Shown piece by piece: positions 8,301 through 14,539 of a stretch of DNA of 14,961 bases; positions within the stretch are counted from its first letter, which is position 1, and every line of letters begins with the position of its first letter. This DNA comes from Epsilonproteobacteria bacterium UBA6211 (GTDB lineage: Bacteria > Campylobacterota > Campylobacteria > Campylobacterales > Arcobacteraceae), in the NCBI GenBank assembly GCA_002421845.1, contig DISL01000052.1, positions 1 through 14,961 on the forward strand. Reading direction: 5' to 3'. A model generated the notes under the pieces. The model saw only the letters and a list, made by a program, of their open reading frames with translations. It was not told where the DNA came from and ran no database searches. A program made the position numbers and the translations under genes.

Positions 8301-9824
8301 AAATTTTTGTCTAAAAAAATCTGTAAAATTTCTTTGAACTGTAGAAAATGCAGCCAAAGGAGTATCATCACCCATACTTCCTACAGCCTCTTTACCATCT
8401 TTTGTCATAGGCTCTATTACTTGGTCTATTACTTCGTAAGTGATATTGAAAAGTTTTTGTTTTTTCTCTATTGCATCAAATTTATACTCGCTTATATCAA
8501 GGAAAGAATCCTCTATATACTCTTGTAGATATTCCATATCATGGCTCAACCATTTTGAGTAATTTTGAGATGATTTAAGATAGTTATTTATATCTTTGTC
8601 TTTTAAAACTACGCCGTGTTTTAGGTCTAAACCTATCATCTGACCGCCTGATAGTCTTCCACGCTCTACGATATTTTCTTCGCTTATATCGATGGTACCG
8701 TATTCACTTGTGATGATTATTCTATCATCTTTTGTGATAATATATTTGGATGGTCTTAGACCGTTTCTATCAAGTACACAGCCGATATATCTTCCGTCAG
8801 TTAAGCTTATAGCAGCTGGGCCGTCCCAAGCCTCTTGAGCTGTTGAAGTGTATTCATAAAACGCTCTCAAATCACTATCCATATGCGGTGCATTTTGCCA
8901 TGGAGCAGGAACTAAACTTCTAGCAGCTTTGAAGAAATCAAGACCGTTTACAATCATAAATTCAAACATATTGTCTAAACTTGCACTATCACTTCCGCCG
9001 TCTTGTAAAATAGGGAAAATTCTTTGTAACTCTTCATCGCTAAATACGTTTGATTTGATATTTTCAGATTTTACTTTTACGTTGAATCTATTTGCTTCTA
9101 CGGAGTTTATCTCACCGTTATGAGCTATACTTCTAAAAGGTTGAGCAAGTCTCCATTTTGGCAATGTATTTGTAGAAAATCTTTGGTGAAATAGTGAAAA
9201 AGTGATAGCAAAATCAGGGTCTTTTAAGTCTGTATAAAACTCTTTGATATGCGTAGGCATCAAAAGACCTTTATAAGATATTACTTTTGATGAAAAGGTC
9301 GGGATATAAAAACCTTCTTTGTTTTTTAGTTCATGTTCGCACTCTTTTCTCGTCAAATAAATCATAGCATCAAATCTATTTGTAGAAACAAGTGAATTTG
9401 GTGTAACAAATACTTGAATAATATTTGGCAACGTATCAAGAGCAAGTTTACCTAAAGCATCTTTATTTACAGGTACGATTCTAGTAAATAATACTTTTAA
9501 ATCGTTTCTAGCACAATGCTTTTTAAATGTCTCTATGTCTTTCATCTCCGGTGCAAAAATCATTGCAACCGCATACATATTAGGTAAATCTACACCGTTG
9601 TTCAGAGCTACTTTTCTCATAAAATTATCAGGCATAGAAAGAAGCAGTCCACAACCGTCACCGCTTTTACCGTCAGCTGCTATAGCACCTCTGTGCATCA
9701 TACGCTCTAGCGAAGTTATAGCATCTTGAAGGTTTTGATGAGTCGGTTTACCTTTTAGACTAGCAAGGAGTCCAAAACCACAGTTATCTCTAAAAGAAGT
9801 TAATAAATCTAAATTACATCCCAT
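5391..9824 (-). CDS. gltB: Glutamate synthase (NADPH) large subunit
   Basis: Alpha subunit of GOGAT, 1477 residues from the chosen start. It hydrolyses glutamine, channels ammonia and reductively aminates 2-oxoglutarate to glutamate at FMN. The N-terminal class II amidotransferase begins at the nucleophile Cys15 in DNCGFGLLA, after a 14-residue propeptide removed on maturation. The FMN/synthase domain includes SLGSISPEAHEALA (about 870-885), SPPPHHDIYSIEDLAQ and GGDGGTGAAP. The [3Fe-4S] cysteines are C1110-x5-C1116-x4-C1121, the spacing seen in Azospirillum GltB. A C-terminal glycine-repeat beta-helix (about 1250-1390) follows. A TTG at 9845 would add seven residues, but AAGGGA lies five bases before the ATG at 9824, so ATG is preferred. 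gltD follows after 3 bp. The promoter lies at 9881-9886. Confidence 0.96.
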   Translation of the reverse strand: MGCNLDLLTSFRDNCGFGLLASLKGKPTHQNLQDAITSLERMMHRGAIAADGKSGDGCGLLLSMPDNFMRKVALNNGVDLPNMYAVAMIFAPEMKDIETFKKHCARNDLKVLFTRIVPVNKDALGKLALDTLPNIIQVFVTPNSLVSTNRFDAMIYLTRKECEHELKNKEGFYIPTFSSKVISYKGLLMPTHIKEFYTDLKDPDFAITFSLFHQRFSTNTLPKWRLAQPFRSIAHNGEINSVEANRFNVKVKSENIKSNVFSDEELQRIFPILQDGGSDSASLDNMFEFMIVNGLDFFKAARSLVPAPWQNAPHMDSDLRAFYEYTSTAQEAWDGPAAISLTDGRYIGCVLDRNGLRPSKYIITKDDRIIITSEYGTIDISEENIVERGRLSGGQMIGLDLKHGVVLKDKDINNYLKSSQNYSKWLSHDMEYLQEYIEDSFLDISEYKFDAIEKKQKLFNITYEVIDQVIEPMTKDGKEAVGSMGDDTPLAAFSTVQRNFTDFFRQKFAQVTNPPIDPYREKVVMSLNTGFGRIHNILEEDAVYAKRLKSSSPILMKENFDILKSFGDKTHPRYDSYYKKKTFATTFTKDLEKSLKALGDEVVKSVKNGVSIVILDDRAVDEKSKIIPMAMAVGYINQYLTGFKLRHNVSIVAVTGEVYDAHSAAVLIGYGAAAIYPYMLYASIVALNDRKGLSVYEMQQKLKNSQKAINAGILKIMSKMGISTIASYRNSGLFDVLGLNDKIVDECFTGSHSDLSGLGYADIEARLEKAHFNAFYDNNHVLPLNLGGIYKYIDGGEYHDYGPAITKAMHNKQATDFDSITDFNTLKDMVKTRKNKMIRDFFEFSSDRKSIELNEVESKEAIFKRFASAAMSLGSISPEAHEALATAMNTIGGQSNCGEGGEDKARFKTIKNSKIKQVASGRFGVTPGYLRNAEELQIKVAQGAKPGEGGQLPGYKVTGLIAKLRHTVPGVTLISPPPHHDIYSIEDLAQLIFDLKQVNPEAVIAVKLVSSIGVGTIAAGVAKAYADKIIISGGDGGTGAAPLTSIKHAGNPWELGLSEAHNALKANHLREMVHLQTDGGLKTGLDVVKAAMLGAESYAFGTAALTILGCKILRICHTNKCSVGVATQDEDLRGHFGGTVQRLIAYFTFIAEEVREILATLGYKSLQEVIGRSDLLKVIDDEFAKKFDFSNILRKLDGVDTCQVSSNEPFDKNEFEKEILKKVHKTIENPTTPIKMSADICNLNRSFGALISGHIAKYYGDEGLKEDSITLNLKGTAGQSFGAFLSKGMSLYLDGAANDYVGKGMHGGKIVITPKLQGESFGGAGNTCLYGATGGKLYVRAGVGERFAVRNSGAIAVVEGTGDSACEYMTGGIIVILGNTGINFGAGMTGGLAFVYDEKHTFIDKMNQELIEAIRIDTDDTERERIYLKKLLRDYVNETQSAKALSMLENFRAEIRNFWLVKPKNMTVLPLNPADGD

Positions 9825-9829
9825 TTTCG

Positions 9830-9835
9830 TCCCTT
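9830..9835 (-). promoter_or_regulatory. Ribosome binding site that fixes the gltB start
   Basis: AAGGGA on the - strand, five bases before the ATG at 9824. The longer frame starting with TTG at 9845 would place this site inside the coding sequence and has no comparable site of its own. Confidence 0.7.
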
Positions 9836-9849
9836 TGATTGACAAGTTT

Positions 9850-9877
9850 GCAATGTTACAAATTTGTCATAAATTGC
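9850..9877. promoter_or_regulatory. Dyad in the gltB leader (operator candidate)
   Basis: A perfect 10-bp palindrome ACAAATTTGT (9858-9867) is nested in a wider inverted repeat with arms GCAAT (9850-9854) and ATTGC (9873-9877). It lies just downstream of the expected transcription start of gltB, where a bound repressor would block initiation. The arm centres are offset by one base, so it is an imperfect dyad overall. The regulator is unknown. Confidence 0.4.
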
Positions 9878-9880
9878 GTG

Positions 9881-9886
9881 ATTATA
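9881..9886 (-). promoter_or_regulatory. gltB -10 promoter element
   Basis: Perfect TATAAT on the - strand, preceded by TTTGGG and an AT-rich tract, as in Campylobacter sigma-70 promoters that lack a conserved -35 box. Transcription would start near 9875, giving a leader of about 50 nt before the gltB ATG. Confidence 0.6.
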
Positions 9887-9917
9887 CCCAAATTTTGTGA
9901 TTTTTTGGACTGCAAAC

Positions 9918-9934
9918 TGTATAAAAAATATACA
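9918..9934. promoter_or_regulatory. Upstream dyad of the gltB promoter (activator-site candidate)
   Basis: Perfect 6-bp inverted repeat TGTATA-N5-TATACA. It is centred about 50 bp upstream of the expected gltB start, a usual position for an activator dimer. The spacer is five A residues. No known consensus was recognised. Confidence 0.35.
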
Positions 9935-9980
9935 TTTTACAAAAAGCCCATTTTATGGTTATATTAAGAACCAAGCCCCA

Positions 9981-10256
9981 TTAATAAACTTCATCATGCG
10001 TACCTATATCAATAGGTATAATCTCTTTATCTTGAAGTATAAAATCTATTACTACTCTATATTGCATATTGATAGACACGCTATGATAGACTCTAAGTTT
10101 ACCTTGTAATTTATGAAGCCTTAAAGATGGGTGATATGGGTCTATCTCAAGCAGTTCGATTGTTTTTACGTACCTATCCAATATATCAGGATGTTTTTTG
10201 ATAAACTTTTTTAGCTTCTTAAAATATTCATCGGTTTGAATTATTTTATAGTTCAT
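9981..10256 (-). CDS. RelE/YafQ-like mRNA interferase toxin (type II TA)
   Basis: A 91-residue toxin of the RelE/ParE superfamily, expected to cleave mRNA at the ribosome. The start MNYKIIQTDEYFKKLKKFIKKHPDI is the basic helical hairpin, followed by HPSLRLHKLQG (43-52), YHSVSINMQYRVVIDF and the ending DIGTHDEVY (83-91). His48, His58 and His87 suggest a YafQ-like histidine active site rather than the Lys/Arg set of E. coli RelE; His87 has the same number as the YafQ catalytic His. The ATG lies inside the antitoxin gene (11-bp overlap) without a strong ribosome site, implying coupled translation. It is the gene nearest to gltB upstream. Only a weak hairpin follows, so some read-through into gltBD is possible. 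Activity is inferred. Confidence 0.85.
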   Translation of the reverse strand: MNYKIIQTDEYFKKLKKFIKKHPDILDRYVKTIELLEIDPYHPSLRLHKLQGKLRVYHSVSINMQYRVVIDFILQDKEIIPIDIGTHDEVY

Positions 10257-10500
10257 CCATCAGCTCTTTGATATGTTCTGATGCCGTTTGTACTTTGTAT
10301 CTACCCTCTTGTATATCTTTCATTACTTTCATATGTGCGATATCAAGTTCATTTTGTCTAAATTCATTATATCTCTCAATATCTAGCACCACATATTTAT
10401 TTTTGCCACGAACATTGATAAACAACTCATCAGCCTTTTGCAACATATCACCGAATATTGAAACACCGTTTGTTTTCACTTCATTTGCGGTTATTGTCAT
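10246..10500 (-). CDS. Phd/YefM-like antitoxin of the RelE/YafQ-type module
   Basis: An 84-residue antitoxin, first gene of the module. The N-terminal part (MTITANEVKTNGVSIFGDML, then KYVVLDIERYNEF) has the Phd/YefM DNA-binding pattern. The charged C-terminal helix (MKDIQEGRYKVQTASEHIKELMDEL) is the likely toxin-binding and proteolysis-prone part. AAGGA (10508-10512) precedes the ATG by seven bases. It overlaps the toxin gene by 11 bp. It probably represses its own promoter through the 14-bp palindrome at 10518-10531. Confidence 0.82.
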   Translation of the reverse strand: MTITANEVKTNGVSIFGDMLQKADELFINVRGKNKYVVLDIERYNEFRQNELDIAHMKVMKDIQEGRYKVQTASEHIKELMDEL

Positions 10501-10517
10501 AATAGTATCCTTAATAG

Positions 10518-10531
10518 TACTTTTAAAAGTA
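10518..10531. promoter_or_regulatory. Palindromic operator of the RelE/YafQ-type module
   Basis: Perfect 14-bp palindrome TACTTTTAAAAGTA. It touches the last base of the -10 box and would include the transcription start, the usual place for an autoregulatory TA operator. Confidence 0.55.
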
Positions 10532-10552
10532 TTTTATCAAAAAAAACTTAAA
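10531..10552 (-). promoter_or_regulatory. Campylobacter-type promoter of the RelE/YafQ-type module
   Basis: On the - strand the order is TTTAAGT (10546-10552), a run of T ending in G (10538-10546), and the -10 box TAAAAT (10531-10536). This closely follows the published Campylobacter jejuni sigma-70 pattern: TTTAAGT element, T-rich stretch ending in G, TATAAT-like -10. Confidence 0.65.
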
Positions 10553-10571
10553 CCACTCTTGTATTTATCAC

Positions 10572-12302
10572 CTAATTCACTTGATGATTGAATTCAGGTA
10601 CTATCTCTTTTAACTTAGTCAGTTTATCTTCACAACTAATAAGCTCAAAAATATCATGATTTAGCTGTGCTATATCATACTCGGTTTTACCTGCCACGGT
10701 TATAGACTCATAGTCTGTCTGTGCGTCCGTGTCGTCTATCAAAAGCTCTTCATATAGCTTCTCACCGGCTCTTAGCCCCGTAAACTCTATCTTGATGTCA
10801 TCACGTCCGCTTAGTTCACACATTTTTTGAGCCAAATCCACTATTTTGACAGGCTCACCCATATCAAGGATAAATATCTCACCGCCTTTACCGATACTTG
10901 CAGCTTGAAGTACAAGTTCACAAGCTTCAGGAATAAGCATAAAATATCTAGTAATATCAGGATGTGTTACCGTGATAGGTCCTCCTGATGCAATTTGAGC
11001 TTTGAACTTAGGTATTACGCTTCCGCTTGACCCTAGAACATTACCGAATCTTACGGCTACTATTTCCGTATTTTCAGGGGTATTGATATTCTGTGCATAT
11101 AACTCACAAATACGTTTTGTGGTACCCATTACATTCGTCGGGCGAACCGCTTTGTCCGTAGAAATCAGAACAAACTTTTTGACATTGTGTTTTATGGCAC
11201 AATCTATAGCGTTTTTTGTACCTATTACGTTGTTTACTATTGCTTCCGTTATATTTTCTTCCACAAGCGGTACATGCTTGTAAGCTGCTGCGTGTATAAC
11301 GATGTCCGGCTTGTATTTATCAAAAGTTTTATCTAGCATATCTTTATTTACCACAGATTGCATGATATGTATCGGATTATAAATAGCCAGTTCTTCGCTT
11401 ATGGCATATAAATTGTACTCACTATGGTCTAGTAAAATAAGCTGTCTTGCACCAAATCTTGCACACTGACGGCTTATCTCGCTACCTATACTTCCCCCTG
11501 CTCCGGTGATAAGGACTTTTTTGTTTTTGATGAAATTTTGAATTAGTTTTTTATCCAAATCTTTTGGATGACGTGCAAGTAAATCCTCTACGCTTATGTC
11601 TTTTAGTTGTGTAGAGTAGTTTTTATCCATAAGCATATCACTCAAAGAGGGTAAAATTTTGATTGATTTGAAATAAGGGCTTAGTTTGTCATATATCTCT
11701 TTTACTCTTTTTGTAGAAGCAGACGGCATAGCAATGACAAGCAAATCCATTTTTCCATTTTTGGAAATTGTCTCTTTTAGCTCATCTTTGGATAAAATCT
11801 TGATACCGTCAATAGAGCGTTTATGTAATATTGCATCATCATCTACAAAGTATGTCACCTTATACTCACTATTTCTAAACTCTTCTTCAAGTTTGATACC
11901 TGCTTTTCCTGCACCGTATATCACTACCGATTTTGTTTTGAGAGTTCTTGACCTATTTATAATATAATGGTACGAATACATCAAAAAATTGATAGCAAAT
12001 AAATACAAAAATAGCTCAGATATTAAAAGTACCAATACAACTTTGCCGTATAAAAAAGGAGCGTAAACAACAAAAGCTACTATATACACTATACTTTTTA
12101 TGATAAAAGTACGCTGTGTAGCCTTGCTCCAGCTGAGAGAATAATCTTTGAAAATAAAAAATGAAGCCAACATCCTAACACCCATCACAAAGAAAACAGC
12201 TTCCATAATAAATGCTTTTTTGAATATAAAAAAAGTCCACCCAAAAGTGATAAACGTCAGAGTTATAATCACAAGAAAGTTAAGTATTCGTTTGTCTATC
12301 AT
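10572..12302 (-). CDS. pglF: UDP-N-acetylglucosamine 4,6-dehydratase, membrane-bound (PglF/WbpM family)
   Basis: A 576-residue inner-membrane sugar-nucleotide dehydratase of the extended SDR group. It converts UDP-GlcNAc to the UDP-4-keto-6-deoxy sugar used for QuiNAc, FucNAc or bacillosamine. The N-terminal about 115 residues form four hydrophobic segments. A first nucleotide-fold region has GAGKAG (130-135), and the catalytic domain opens with GAGGSIG (267-273). AAAYKHVPLVE (338-348), STDKAV (381-386) and NVMGTTKR (390-397) follow; Met392 replaces the SDR tyrosine with Lys396 kept, the MxxxK variant typical of WbpM/PglF. The ATG has TTAGGAC nine bases upstream. Next to WbpL- and WbpV-like genes, a WbpM-like O-antigen role is as likely as PglF-type glycoprotein work. 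The preceding vapC ends 49 bp upstream; a TATAAT at 12344-12349 (- strand) may be a separate promoter. Confidence 0.88.
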   Translation of the reverse strand: MIDKRILNFLVIITLTFITFGWTFFIFKKAFIMEAVFFVMGVRMLASFFIFKDYSLSWSKATQRTFIIKSIVYIVAFVVYAPFLYGKVVLVLLISELFLYLFAINFLMYSYHYIINRSRTLKTKSVVIYGAGKAGIKLEEEFRNSEYKVTYFVDDDAILHKRSIDGIKILSKDELKETISKNGKMDLLVIAMPSASTKRVKEIYDKLSPYFKSIKILPSLSDMLMDKNYSTQLKDISVEDLLARHPKDLDKKLIQNFIKNKKVLITGAGGSIGSEISRQCARFGARQLILLDHSEYNLYAISEELAIYNPIHIMQSVVNKDMLDKTFDKYKPDIVIHAAAYKHVPLVEENITEAIVNNVIGTKNAIDCAIKHNVKKFVLISTDKAVRPTNVMGTTKRICELYAQNINTPENTEIVAVRFGNVLGSSGSVIPKFKAQIASGGPITVTHPDITRYFMLIPEACELVLQAASIGKGGEIFILDMGEPVKIVDLAQKMCELSGRDDIKIEFTGLRAGEKLYEELLIDDTDAQTDYESITVAGKTEYDIAQLNHDIFELISCEDKLTKLKEIVPEFNHQVN

Positions 12303-12343
12303 ATTATTTGTGTCCTAATAAAACTATCAATTTTAGTCATGAA

Positions 12344-12349
12344 ATTATA
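12344..12349 (-). promoter_or_regulatory. Possible -10 element for the pglF/wbpM-like gene
   Basis: TATAAT on the - strand, in the 49-bp gap between vapC and the dehydratase. It would give a leader of about 35 nt. The surroundings are very AT-rich, so a chance match is quite possible. Confidence 0.3.
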
Positions 12350-12351
12350 TT

Positions 12352-12708
12352 TTATAATTCATCTAGCAATATAGTCTTAACTATTTGGGCATTCAATAAC
12401 TGCTTATCTGAAGTTACCAATATAGCGTTCTCATTAATGGCACTAGATACGATAATACTATCAGGTAGTTTCAACTTCGATTGTTTTCTTATTTGAATAG
12501 TCAACTCTTTTATGTCAGACGTTAGTTCCACTGATTGAAAATTACTCAATGCCATCTTTAAAATTTTTGCATCAACATCGGTTAAATTTGAGTATGATAA
12601 CAATTCAATCTCAGTGATTACGGATACCAAATAAATATTTGATGGAAATTTAAAACCATTATTAAGTGCATAAATTATCGTATTAGTATCAAGAAGATAT
12701 TTTTGCAC
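12352..12708 (-). CDS. vapC: VapC-like PIN-domain ribonuclease toxin
   Basis: A 118-residue PIN-domain toxin; family members cleave tRNA or rRNA using Mg2+ or Mn2+ held by acidic residues. All four are visible: Asp7 in LLDTN, Glu35 in TEIELL, Asp83 in LPDSIIVSSA and Asp101 in VTSDKQ. The start codon is GTG and shares one base with the antitoxin stop (TAGTG), so its expression is coupled to the antitoxin. The RNA target cannot be inferred. It lies between the sugar transferase and the dehydratase genes, in the same orientation. The catalytic set is complete, so it is not an obvious relic. Confidence 0.88.
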   Translation of the reverse strand: MQKYLLDTNTIIYALNNGFKFPSNIYLVSVITEIELLSYSNLTDVDAKILKMALSNFQSVELTSDIKELTIQIRKQSKLKLPDSIIVSSAINENAILVTSDKQLLNAQIVKTILLDEL

Positions 12709-12932
12709 TATCTATCCCACTCATCTCTTATATTTTGTTGCCATCTCACAGGATCTTTGATGCTTTCAAAAGATTTTACTTTAAATTTAGCAAAATCTAT
12801 TTCATGATTATTTACTGTTTGATCATATCTTTTATCTTCTATAATTTCCAATTCGTTAGTTTTAAGATTTTTTAATAAAAACATTAAATGAGTATATACA
12901 CTATCCCCAACATTCAATTTGATTGTATGCAT
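12708..12932 (-). CDS. Antitoxin of the VapC module
   Basis: A 74-residue small protein starting MHTIKLNVGDSVYTHLMFLL, a beta-strand followed by a helix as in ribbon-helix-helix or RelB-like antitoxins, and ending in a charged segment rich in Trp and Asp (RWQQNIRDEWDR) that probably wraps the toxin. It is identified mainly by position: it sits directly before vapC with a one-base overlap. AGGGGG (12938-12943) five bases before the ATG is a strong ribosome site, much stronger than the GTG start of vapC, which favours antitoxin excess. The exact antitoxin family is not recognised with certainty. Confidence 0.75.
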   Translation of the reverse strand: MHTIKLNVGDSVYTHLMFLLKNLKTNELEIIEDKRYDQTVNNHEIDFAKFKVKSFESIKDPVRWQQNIRDEWDR

Positions 12933-12955
12933 AAAAACCCCCTAATTTTTAGATT

Positions 12956-12961
12956 ATTATA
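12956..12961 (-). promoter_or_regulatory. -10 element of the VapC module
   Basis: Perfect TATAAT on the - strand, with a TTAAGTTTAG element upstream (12973-12982), again resembling the Campylobacter promoter pattern. The expected leader is about 17 nt. Confidence 0.55.
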
Positions 12962-12996
12962 TCAAGTTTTAACTAAACTTAATCTTCTTGATATAA
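12957..12996. promoter_or_regulatory. Long inverted repeat over the VapC-module promoter (operator candidate)
   Basis: Arms TTATATCAAG (12957-12966) and CTTGATATAA (12987-12996) are perfect 10-bp inverted copies separated by 20 bp. One arm overlaps the -10 box and the other lies about three helical turns away. The layout suits cooperative binding of two antitoxin dimers. It ends three bases before the stop codon of the upstream gene. Confidence 0.5.
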
Positions 12997-12998
12997 CA

Positions 12999-13961
12999 CT
13001 ATTCAAACCTTTTTTTATTGTCTACATATTTCATACTAAGAGATAATACCATAATAGCTATAAAAAAAGCCAAAAACACATTATGTAACAAATAAACTAT
13101 TGCAAATAAACTTAAATTTATCATTATAGAAAAGTTTGTAACTTTATAATGACTCCAACCTGCTTGTGTGAGTCTTTGATATGCGTGTTTTTTGTGAGCT
13201 TGAGATAATTTCTCACCGTTTAACTTACGTCTTATTAAAGTCACTGTAGCATCAAACCAAAACAATCCAAACAAAATTATCCATATCAAAAGATTTGTTG
13301 ATTGCTCATTTGCATAATACAATGTGATTATTGCTATATTGTACCCAAGAAGCGTACTACCAACATCTCCCATAAAAATCTTTGCTTTATTCCAGTTCCA
13401 ATACAAAAACCCAAGTACGGCAACGGCAAGTACACCAAAATAAGCATCACCTACAAGCATAAGACCTGCTACACCCAAAAATACAAACATACTACCTACA
13501 TATCCGTTGATACCGTCTATGAAATTCGTAAGATTGATATACCAAACTATAAGTAAAAAAGCAAAGATGTTCGTAATAAACTGATTTTCTATAGTAAATA
13601 ATCCAAGGTCTATACTTTTTAGACCTCCGATAGCGACCAAACCTAGCACGGCAACTGCTGATTGTATGACAAGTCTTATTTTTGGGCTAAGCTCATACAA
13701 ATCATCAAAAAAACTCACAACCGATATCAAAATACCTGCACTAAATGCATAAAAAAGAGACGTATCTATACCATCCGTAATATATAAATAACAAAGCCCC
13801 ACAAACCAAGTCAAAGCAATAGCGATTCCTCCACCGTGAGGAGTAGGTACGGTATGACTACTTCGCTCATTTACTTGTGCTACAAGTGATTTTTTTATTG
13901 CATACTCTTTGATAAAGTATGTTAGAAAAAATGAAAGTACAAATAGTATTAAATATATCAT
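12999..13961 (-). CDS. Undecaprenyl-phosphate sugar-1-phosphate transferase (WecA/WbpL, glycosyltransferase 4 family)
   Basis: A 320-residue polytopic inner-membrane enzyme of the MraY/WecA family. It moves a sugar 1-phosphate from a UDP-sugar to undecaprenyl phosphate, starting O-antigen or related glycan synthesis. About ten hydrophobic segments are visible. Motifs run in the expected order: HGGG (42-45), the Asp-Asp pair of SFFDD (86-87), NFIDGINGY (146-154), FMGDVGST (196-203) and the His-rich loop HKKHAYQR (256-263). It is shorter than typical MraY and closest by eye to WbpL of Pseudomonas aeruginosa. The ATG overlaps the stop of the upstream RelE toxin (ATGA) and no separate promoter was found, so it appears to depend on that module's transcript. 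The donor is probably the sugar made by the neighbouring V- and M-type enzymes (inference). Confidence 0.88.
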   Translation of the reverse strand: MIYLILFVLSFFLTYFIKEYAIKKSLVAQVNERSSHTVPTPHGGGIAIALTWFVGLCYLYITDGIDTSLFYAFSAGILISVVSFFDDLYELSPKIRLVIQSAVAVLGLVAIGGLKSIDLGLFTIENQFITNIFAFLLIVWYINLTNFIDGINGYVGSMFVFLGVAGLMLVGDAYFGVLAVAVLGFLYWNWNKAKIFMGDVGSTLLGYNIAIITLYYANEQSTNLLIWIILFGLFWFDATVTLIRRKLNGEKLSQAHKKHAYQRLTQAGWSHYKVTNFSIMINLSLFAIVYLLHNVFLAFFIAIMVLSLSMKYVDNKKRFE

Positions 13962-14242
13962 ATTCTATCTTTCAAGTTTTCATACACTTTATTATTCTCT
14001 CTTTTACCTACACTTACGACATATACTATTATCTCTTGATCTTTAACCTCATAAGCAAGTCTAAAACCGGAACTCCTTAATTTTATTTTATAAACATTTT
14101 CATAGCCACTTAATTTATCTTTTGGTACTCTTGGATTTTCTAATCGTTCTTTTAGTTTTTTATGAAACTGCACTTTTATAGATTGGTTGAGATTTTTCCA
14201 CTCTTTCAAAGCTTTTGGATGAAAATCAAGAAAGTAGCTCAT
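13958..14242 (-). CDS. relE: RelE mRNA interferase toxin (type II TA)
   Basis: A 94-residue toxin that aligns with E. coli RelE along its full length (MSYFLDFHPKALKEW; VYKIKLRSSGFRLAY; VVSVGKRENNKVY). RelE cleaves mRNA in the ribosomal A site. Residues important in E. coli RelE are present at the same numbers: Lys52, Lys54, Arg61, Arg81 and Tyr87, so it looks active. Its ATG lies 17 bp inside the antitoxin gene. Its TGA stop overlaps the ATG of the sugar transferase (ATGA), which ties expression of a cell-surface enzyme to the TA operon. Confidence 0.93.
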   Translation of the reverse strand: MSYFLDFHPKALKEWKNLNQSIKVQFHKKLKERLENPRVPKDKLSGYENVYKIKLRSSGFRLAYEVKDQEIIVYVVSVGKRENNKVYENLKDRI

Positions 14243-14483
14243 CTAGCTCTACTCTTATTGGTTTTTCATTGTCTTTAAGTCTTTCCTCAAGCTCTTTGCT
14301 TAGGTAGTAATCATCCATAACTTCCATCATCTTTTCATACAAACTTGCTGGAACTAAATAAGCAGAAGCTACATTATGATTGAGTATAGCTATTGCTTCA
14401 TCTCCAGCATCTTTGAGTAGTTGAGTTGGTGATTTTTTAAGTTCAGTTATACTTGCTGTATAGTTTGCTAATATTGGTTGCAT
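14226..14483 (-). CDS. Antitoxin of the RelE module (Phd/YefM, StbD-like)
   Basis: An 85-residue antitoxin. The N-terminal half (ANYTASITELKKSPTQLLKDAG; AIAILNHNVASAYLVPASLYE) is the Phd/YefM dimerisation and DNA-binding domain. The acidic tail (LSKELEERLKDNEKPIRVELDELL) would neutralise RelE. StbD-type antitoxins paired with RelE/StbE toxins have this make-up. AAGGAG (14490-14495) lies six bases before the ATG and is an optimal ribosome site. The toxin gene overlaps its 3' end by 17 bp. It probably controls its own promoter through the inverted repeat at 14499-14518. Confidence 0.88.
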   Translation of the reverse strand: MQPILANYTASITELKKSPTQLLKDAGDEAIAILNHNVASAYLVPASLYEKMMEVMDDYYLSKELEERLKDNEKPIRVELDELLS

Positions 14484-14498
14484 ATATCACTCCTTATT

Positions 14499-14518
14499 TA
14501 GTATTTTTTATTGTACTA
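14499..14518. promoter_or_regulatory. Inverted repeat at the RelE-module promoter (operator candidate)
   Basis: TAGTA (14499-14503) and TACTA (14514-14518) are 5-bp inverted arms 10 bp apart, running from the -10 box to the transcription start. The arms are short, so support is modest; position is the main argument. Confidence 0.35.
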
Positions 14519-14539
14519 TTTTTCATACTTTATTGTCAA
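14510..14539 (-). promoter_or_regulatory. Promoter of the RelE module
   Basis: On the - strand a perfect -35 TTGACA (14534-14539) and -10 TACAAT (14510-14515) are 18 bp apart. This is a classical sigma-70 promoter rather than the T-rich Campylobacter type, which may hint at an imported module. It may also drive the downstream sugar transferase. Confidence 0.6.

Noticed and set aside
4228..9729. Several open frames on the + strand inside gltD and gltB, up to about 160 codons
   Set aside because: They are antisense to long, motif-confirmed genes, lack ribosome sites and have no recognisable domains.
9956..9973. Hairpin TGGTT-N8-AACCA after the RelE/YafQ-like toxin gene as a terminator
   Set aside because: The stem has only five pairs and is not followed directly by a T-run on the - strand; too weak to list as a terminator.
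10268..10591. A 107-codon + strand frame across the antitoxin gene and its promoter
   Set aside because: It is antisense to a clear antitoxin and its promoter, and its composition is that of a reversed gene.
10572..10605. Possible heptamer repeat at the 3' end of the pglF/wbpM-like gene (NHQVN and stop)
   Set aside because: Neighbouring 7-base units match at too few positions to separate from AT-rich background.
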